Positions 7,347-9,945 of a stretch of 9,945 nucleotides of DNA are shown here, in pieces (the first letter of the stretch is position 1; each line of letters begins with the position of its first letter). The notes under the pieces are model-generated. The model saw only the letters and a list, made by a program, of their open reading frames with translations. It searched no databases and was not told the origin of the DNA. Origin of the DNA: Pseudomonadota bacterium (GTDB lineage: Bacteria > Pseudomonadota > Gammaproteobacteria > Burkholderiales > Methylophilaceae). The translations under genes and the position numbers were made by a program. The stretch spans positions 1 through 9,945 of the forward strand of contig JAKPIR010000280.1 of assembly GCA_029549705.1 (NCBI GenBank), given 5' to 3'.

Positions 7347-7793
7347 CTATTTTTTCTTTGGTCTGCCGGTTTTAATGGTTGGCACTTTGCTTAACGCAGT
7401 TTTAAGCGCTGCATCGCTTAGGGCCGTCAGTTGCATAATGCCGGCGCGCAGTAGCTCACTCTTTTTGGCAGGTGCGCCCAGTTTTGCCAAGCGGTCTTTT
7501 AACACATACAGCTGTGCATATTCCGCTTTTGGAATGGTAAAGCTGTCGCGCTCCATTTTAAGTTTAGGGATTTTTTCTTTGACTGGCTTGGCAGGTTTAG
7601 CTGCTTTTTTTTCTGCGGTTTTTGCCACAGGCTTGGTGGTTGCTGGTTTAACAGGTGCTGCCTTAATAGTAGGTGCGGTTTTTGCAGCAGTTGGTTTTGT
7701 AGTTGCTGGCTTGGCAGCTACTGGTTTTGCTGGCTCAGTTTTAGCAACGGATGATTGTAGCGCCGCCGCTTGAATGGCATTGATTTTTGACAT
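7347..7793 (-). CDS. Lys/Ala/Pro-rich putative DNA-binding protein with AT-hook-like tail
   Basis: I do not recognise a characterised homologue of this 148-residue protein. A low-complexity, highly basic segment (residues 18-76; repeats of the KPA, TTKP, AAK type) resembles the tails of histone-H1-like and AlgP/PhaF-type bacterial proteins. A compact domain follows at about 80-130: strand-like RDSFTIP, then helix AEYAQLYVLKDRLAKLG, a turn, and helix KSELLRAGIMQLTAL. This pattern resembles a ribbon-helix-helix DNA-binding fold. The C-terminus GRPKKK looks like an AT-hook core. It probably binds nucleic acid or other polyanions; its place between sixA and ppx raises the possibility of polyphosphate, but that is inference. 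Translation is well supported: AGGAG (7800-7804) lies 6 nt from the ATG, and a 35-bp palindrome abuts it. ppx lies upstream on the same strand with a 75-nt gap. The Ala/Val-rich frame on the opposite strand is a shadow of this gene's repeats. Confidence 0.75.
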   Translation of the reverse strand: MSKINAIQAAALQSSVAKTEPAKPVAAKPATTKPTAAKTAPTIKAAPVKPATTKPVAKTAEKKAAKPAKPVKEKIPKLKMERDSFTIPKAEYAQLYVLKDRLAKLGAPAKKSELLRAGIMQLTALSDAALKTALSKVPTIKTGRPKKK

Positions 7794-7804
7794 ATAAATC
7801 TCCT

Positions 7805-7839
7805 AATTAAACGATATAAACAGTTTATACCGTTTAATT
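7805..7839. promoter_or_regulatory. 35-bp near-perfect palindrome in the leader of the Lys-rich gene, possible operator
   Basis: Arms 7805-7821 and 7823-7839 pair over 17 positions with one mismatch (7814/7830) around a single central base (7822). The core is TATAAAC-A-GTTTATA and the outer arms are AATTAAACG and CGTTTAATT. On the - strand the palindrome contains TATAAA (7829-7824), a candidate -10 for the Lys-rich gene without a good -35, and it ends exactly where AGGAG begins (7804). It could be a repressor site over the promoter, or an mRNA hairpin beside the ribosome site. No T run follows on either strand, so it does not look like an intrinsic terminator of ppx. Confidence 0.65.
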
Positions 7840-7868
7840 GGGTTTGAGTATGAATTTTTTATGACAAT

Positions 7869-9389
7869 TTATTGGCTTGTCGTCATTTCAAAACGCCAGT
7901 TAATCTTTTGCCACGCTAAGCGTTCTTCTTCTAACAAATAGAAAGATTGCGGAAATTTATCTGGCCACGATGACGGCAAATTCAAATGGATAGTTTCATT
8001 AAAAAAACGTAACTGCAAGCCGCGTAAGTTCGGTTTTTTTCTCGCGTGACACAAAATGATGCTCAGCCTTAAGCACACTAATTGCATCACAAAAATGCGA
8101 TCTGAAAAATCAGCTTCCAGACGTTTTAACTTTTCTTTTTGGCCTAAAATCAGTAAGCTCAGGCAATGCAGTTCATGCTGCGAAAACCCAGCAGGCTCGG
8201 TGTGTTCAAGAATGTAGGCGCCATGCAAATGCGCATCAATCGGTGAGACGATGCTGCCGATTTCATGCAGCATTGCCGCCCAATGCAATTTTCGCGCATG
8301 TGCTTGCTGTTCTCCTGCTTCAAACTGAATATCTGCGCTGATTTTTTCAAACAACGTGTCAGCAACGTCAGCAACCGTATTAGCATGCGTTTCATCGACA
8401 CCAAATTTACGCGCCAGACGCCGCACTGAGGCATTTCGGATATCGAGCATGGCACTTTCACGCGCGACCATGTCGTACAGCAAGCCGTGCCTGAGCGCAC
8501 CTTTGGCAACGTGTAAGGTGTCGATTTTAAAATATTCAAAGATGCCGATGAGGATGGATAAACCGCCTGCGATAACGGGTTTGCGGTCTTCTTTTAGCCC
8601 AAGCAATTTTAACTTTTCTACATGTCTGGTTTTCAGTAATTCTTCACGCAGCCAAACCAAACCTTCTTTGGTAACGCAGTCTGCGGGCCTGCCGTATTGC
8701 ACTAATACGTCAGCCACCGCGCCAACGGTACCCGATGCGCCATAGGCAATTTCCCATTGTTGCGGGTTAAAGTGTGCGCCTAGGGTTTCAAAAATGGACT
8801 CTGCTGCAATCTCTGCGCGGGTAAAAGCTTTTTCGGTGAACTCCCCACTGGAAAAATGTTTCAGTGACCAAGCCACCGAACCTACATGTAAGGAGGCTGT
8901 GTGGTGCGCGGTAAACCCTTGGCCTAAAATAAACTCAGTCGAGCGCCCGCCAATATCAATCACCAAGCGTTTTTCATTCGATTGCGGTAAAAAACGGCTC
9001 ACACCTTGGTAAATCAGGCGCGCTTCTTCCACGCCCGAAATCACTTCCACATCAAACCCCAGCGTTTTTTTAGCCAGTTTGGTAAAGACTTCGCGGTTAT
9101 TCGCTTCACGCAAGGTTTGCGTTGCCACCGCGCGTACATGCGCAGCGTCAAAACCTTTTATGCGTTCGGCAAAGCGGGCAAGGCATTTGAGCCCGCGTTC
9201 AATGGCTTCTGGCGTCAGGTTACGGTCTTCGTCCAGCCCGCCGCCTTGGCGCACGGCTTCTTTTAAATATTCAACGCGTTCGATATGGCCGCTATCGAGC
9301 CGGCCGATTTCAAGCCGAAAGCTGTTTGAACCCAAGTCAATCGCAGCGAGCAGGCTTTTGTCAGCGGGGTGGTGTGTGTGGTTTTCCAT
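7869..9389 (-). CDS. ppx: Exopolyphosphatase (Ppx/GppA family)
   Basis: This 506-residue protein (E. coli Ppx 513) belongs to the actin-like ASKHA phosphatases. The N-terminal phosphate-binding motif is AAIDLGSNSFRLEI (15-28). RAVATQTLREANN and VISGVEEARLIYQG follow, with Glu121 at the same number as the catalytic base of E. coli Ppx; the second phosphate loop is VIDIGGRSTEF (143-153). The C-terminal half has the helical HD-like region of long Ppx proteins (HWAAMLHEIGSIVSPIDAHLHGAYILEHT), so this is the two-part bacterial Ppx rather than a short form. It removes terminal phosphates from polyphosphate, opposing Ppk1; GppA activity on pppGpp cannot be excluded. The ATG at 9389 was preferred over an in-frame TTG at 9398; neither has a strong ribosome site. 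Unlike the common ppk-ppx operon, ppx here faces ppk1 from the opposite strand and lacks an evident Pho box. Confidence 0.94.
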   Translation of the reverse strand: MENHTHHPADKSLLAAIDLGSNSFRLEIGRLDSGHIERVEYLKEAVRQGGGLDEDRNLTPEAIERGLKCLARFAERIKGFDAAHVRAVATQTLREANNREVFTKLAKKTLGFDVEVISGVEEARLIYQGVSRFLPQSNEKRLVIDIGGRSTEFILGQGFTAHHTASLHVGSVAWSLKHFSSGEFTEKAFTRAEIAAESIFETLGAHFNPQQWEIAYGASGTVGAVADVLVQYGRPADCVTKEGLVWLREELLKTRHVEKLKLLGLKEDRKPVIAGGLSILIGIFEYFKIDTLHVAKGALRHGLLYDMVARESAMLDIRNASVRRLARKFGVDETHANTVADVADTLFEKISADIQFEAGEQQAHARKLHWAAMLHEIGSIVSPIDAHLHGAYILEHTEPAGFSQHELHCLSLLILGQKEKLKRLEADFSDRIFVMQLVCLRLSIILCHARKKPNLRGLQLRFFNETIHLNLPSSWPDKFPQSFYLLEEERLAWQKINWRFEMTTSQ

Positions 9390-9414
9390 AGTGGCCAATC
9401 TGCGAATTTAGATA

Positions 9415-9431
9415 AAACAATAATATTGTTT
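9415..9431. promoter_or_regulatory. 17-bp perfect palindrome at the predicted ppx transcription start
   Basis: AAACAATA-A-TATTGTTT is a perfect inverted repeat with a single central base. It lies about 8 bp downstream of the ppx -10 (9440-9445, - strand), so it would cover roughly +2 to +18 of the ppx transcript, a usual place for a repressor operator. It is AT-rich, and chance palindromes are more likely in such DNA. Confidence 0.45.
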
Positions 9432-9439
9432 ATATTGCC

Positions 9440-9445
9440 ATTATA
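9440..9445 (-). promoter_or_regulatory. -10 element of the ppx promoter
   Basis: On the - strand this reads TATAAT, a perfect sigma70 -10, about 50 bp before the ppx ATG. The transcription start is expected near 9433, giving a leader of about 43 nt. No good -35 is seen at 16-18 bp spacing (TTAGTA is the nearest), so an activator may be needed or the promoter may be weak. Confidence 0.5.
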
Positions 9446-9604
9446 GTTTGAAATTTTTGTGACTACTAAAAAATCACGATAGATGTGAATTGTTTAAGCG
9501 GTAGTTCTTAGCGGACACAACAGCTGGTTACCGATTGTAGTTGCTGATTTTTAAAGCTTAAGACTAAAGTTAGATAGGTGGATTACAAGAGAGATTTTGT
9601 ATAT
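9446..9604. other. AT-rich intergenic DNA between the ppx promoter and the tracrRNA-like element
   Basis: The gap between ppx (start 9389) and cas9 (9747) is 357 bp. Its left part holds the ppx leader, palindrome and -10; its right part (9605-9721) holds the tracrRNA-like element. In the middle I find no credible reading frame or tRNA. There is a possible weak + strand promoter at 9579-9607 (TGGATT, 17 bp, TATTAT) that would start transcription near 9614 towards cas9; the match is poor. Confidence 0.4.
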
Positions 9605-9706
9605 TATTTGGCTAGAGGATACCCCCAAAAATTTGCATTCTTGGGGGGTACCTTACGACATTTAAGTCTTATTATAGCAACGTGCCCCATTCCGAAGGAT
9701 TACGTT
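9605..9706 (-). ncRNA. Candidate tracrRNA of the adjoining type II CRISPR-Cas9 system
   Basis: Read on the - strand, the element has the parts of a type II-C tracrRNA in order. Positions 9706-9671 are a 36-nt putative anti-repeat ending GGGGCACGTTGCTATAAT, like the GTTGCTACAAT end in Neisseria meningitidis. AAG plus a small hairpin GAC-TTAAAT-GTC (9667-9656) is in the nexus position. A GC-rich terminal hairpin (9653-9616, CCCCC/GGGGG core) resembles the GGGG/CCCC hairpin of Campylobacter jejuni tracrRNA. A TGCTATCAT extended -10 upstream places the start near 9706, just where the anti-repeat begins, giving about 100 nt. The 3' end is uncertain because no clear T run follows the hairpin. The RNA would base-pair with the crRNA repeat, allow RNase III processing and be bound by Cas9. 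The call rests on position and architecture; the repeat itself is not in the window to confirm pairing. Confidence 0.7.
9616..9653 (-). terminator. GC-rich terminal hairpin of the tracrRNA candidate
   Basis: On the - strand AGGTACCCCCCAA pairs with TTGGGGGTATCCT with two single-base bulges (one in the C run, one T on the 3' side); inside, ATT and AAT can add three pairs around a four-base loop. This is by far the strongest stem in the ppx-cas9 gap. No U tract follows on either strand, so termination may need Rho or 3' trimming, or the hairpin is mainly a Cas9-binding element. Confidence 0.55.
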
Positions 9707-9712
9707 AAAAGA

Positions 9713-9721
9713 ATGATAGCA
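9713..9721 (-). promoter_or_regulatory. Extended -10 promoter of the tracrRNA candidate
   Basis: On the - strand this reads TGCTATCAT, that is TGn followed by TATCAT (5/6 to TATAAT). No -35 match is seen at 17 bp, which is tolerated by extended -10 promoters. The expected start is about 9706, the first base of the putative anti-repeat. Confidence 0.6.
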
Positions 9722-9746
9722 CTAAATTAAATTTCAGGGGAATGTT

Positions 9747-9945
9747 ATGGCACTTGTTTTTGGTTTGGATATTGGCATTGCCTCTATCGGCTGGGCGGCG
9801 ATTGATGATGAGCAAGCAATAACACCTTTGCTTGGGCTAGGCTCACGTATATTTGTAGCGGCAGAAGTACCCAAAACGGGCGAATCGTTAGCAAAACCAA
9901 GGAGAGAAGCACGTGGAATGCGCCGTCGCATTCGTCGCCGTGCGC
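9747..9945 (+). CDS. cas9: Cas9 endonuclease, type II-C-like, N-terminal 66 codons (cut by window end)
   Basis: The frame is open from the ATG to the right edge. Residues 6-19 (GLDIGIASIGWAAI) are the RuvC-I motif, with Asp8 the metal-binding catalytic residue for cutting the non-target strand. FVAAEVPKTGESL (36-48) is the conserved lead into the Arg-rich bridge helix, PRREARGMRRRIRRRA (51-66), which contacts the guide RNA seed. The immediate start before RuvC-I, with Asp at residue 8, and the PKTGESLA-PRR string match compact type II-C proteins such as C. jejuni Cas9. AGGGG at 9736-9740 is a strong ribosome site 6 nt before the ATG and decides the start; the ATG at 9742 is out of frame. Arg codons AGG and AGA occur together (codons 52-53), unlike the CGC/CGT favoured nearby, a slight hint of acquired DNA. 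HNH and PAM-interacting domains, cas1, cas2 and the array would lie beyond the edge. Confidence 0.95.
   Translation, partial: MALVFGLDIGIASIGWAAIDDEQAITPLLGLGSRIFVAAEVPKTGESLAKPRREARGMRRRIRRRA

Noticed and set aside
7375..7773. Ala/Val/Gly-rich open frame on + opposite the Lys-rich gene, looking like membrane segments.
   Set aside because: It is the complement of the KPA-type repeats; the - strand gene has a strong AGGAG, a sensible domain and a basic C-terminus.
9428..9460. A Pho box upstream of ppx (TAGTCAC-AAAA-ATTTCAA on the - strand).
   Set aside because: The second half-site is poor and lies only 2 bp from the -10 instead of 10 bp.
9525..9560. ATTGTAGTTGC-like string as a degenerate CRISPR repeat or a second anti-repeat.
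   Set aside because: Only about seven bases resemble the expected repeat start and the rest does not pair with the tracrRNA candidate.
9734..9931. Open frame on - opposite the start of cas9.
   Set aside because: It lies over the unmistakable RuvC-I and bridge-helix codons and shows no recognisable protein features.
9605..9945. A CRISPR array inside the window.
   Set aside because: No direct repeats with spacers are visible; the array must be outside the window.

Overview
The window looks like a chromosomal segment of a betaproteobacterium, most likely of the Methylophilaceae type (Methylotenera/Methylophilus-like). This rests on an impression of mid-40s % GC (not counted), the gene set (ydbH-ynbE-ydbL, rlmD, ppk1-sixA, ppx) and the look of the proteins. 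The genus is an inference; no database was searched.

Layout. Positions 1-2189 hold the 3' part of a ydbH-like gene followed by a small lipoprotein gene (ynbE-like) and a ydbL-like DUF1318 gene, all on +, closed by an intrinsic terminator at 2217-2244. This is the envelope module thought to bridge the inner and outer membranes for phospholipid traffic. Positions 2275-4651 hold two housekeeping nucleic-acid genes on +: a PolB-type 3'-5' exonuclease and the 23S rRNA methyltransferase rlmD, separated by a long perfect hairpin. Positions 4689-9389 form a polyphosphate block. ppk1 lies on +, behind a well-formed Pho box spaced 10 bp from a -10, and is followed by sixA. On - lie a Lys/Ala/Pro-rich putative DNA-binding protein and ppx. 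Polyphosphate synthesis is therefore probably phosphate-starvation controlled, and the degrading enzyme Ppx is expressed separately from its own - strand promoter. A 35-bp near-perfect palindrome lies just upstream of the Lys-rich gene and a 17-bp perfect palindrome lies at the predicted ppx transcription start.

The right end (about 9400-9945) is the edge of a CRISPR-Cas locus. The first 66 codons of a compact type II-C-like cas9 start at 9747 on +, with the RuvC-I motif and Arg-rich bridge helix intact. Between ppx and cas9, on the opposite strand to cas9, is a tracrRNA-like element (about 9706 down to about 9605). It has an extended -10, a 36-nt putative anti-repeat, a short nexus-like hairpin and a GC-rich terminal hairpin. 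No CRISPR array, cas1 or cas2 is visible; they would lie beyond the right edge. The divergent cas9/tracrRNA arrangement, with a cas9 leader probably antisense to the tracrRNA, is the most interesting part of the window.
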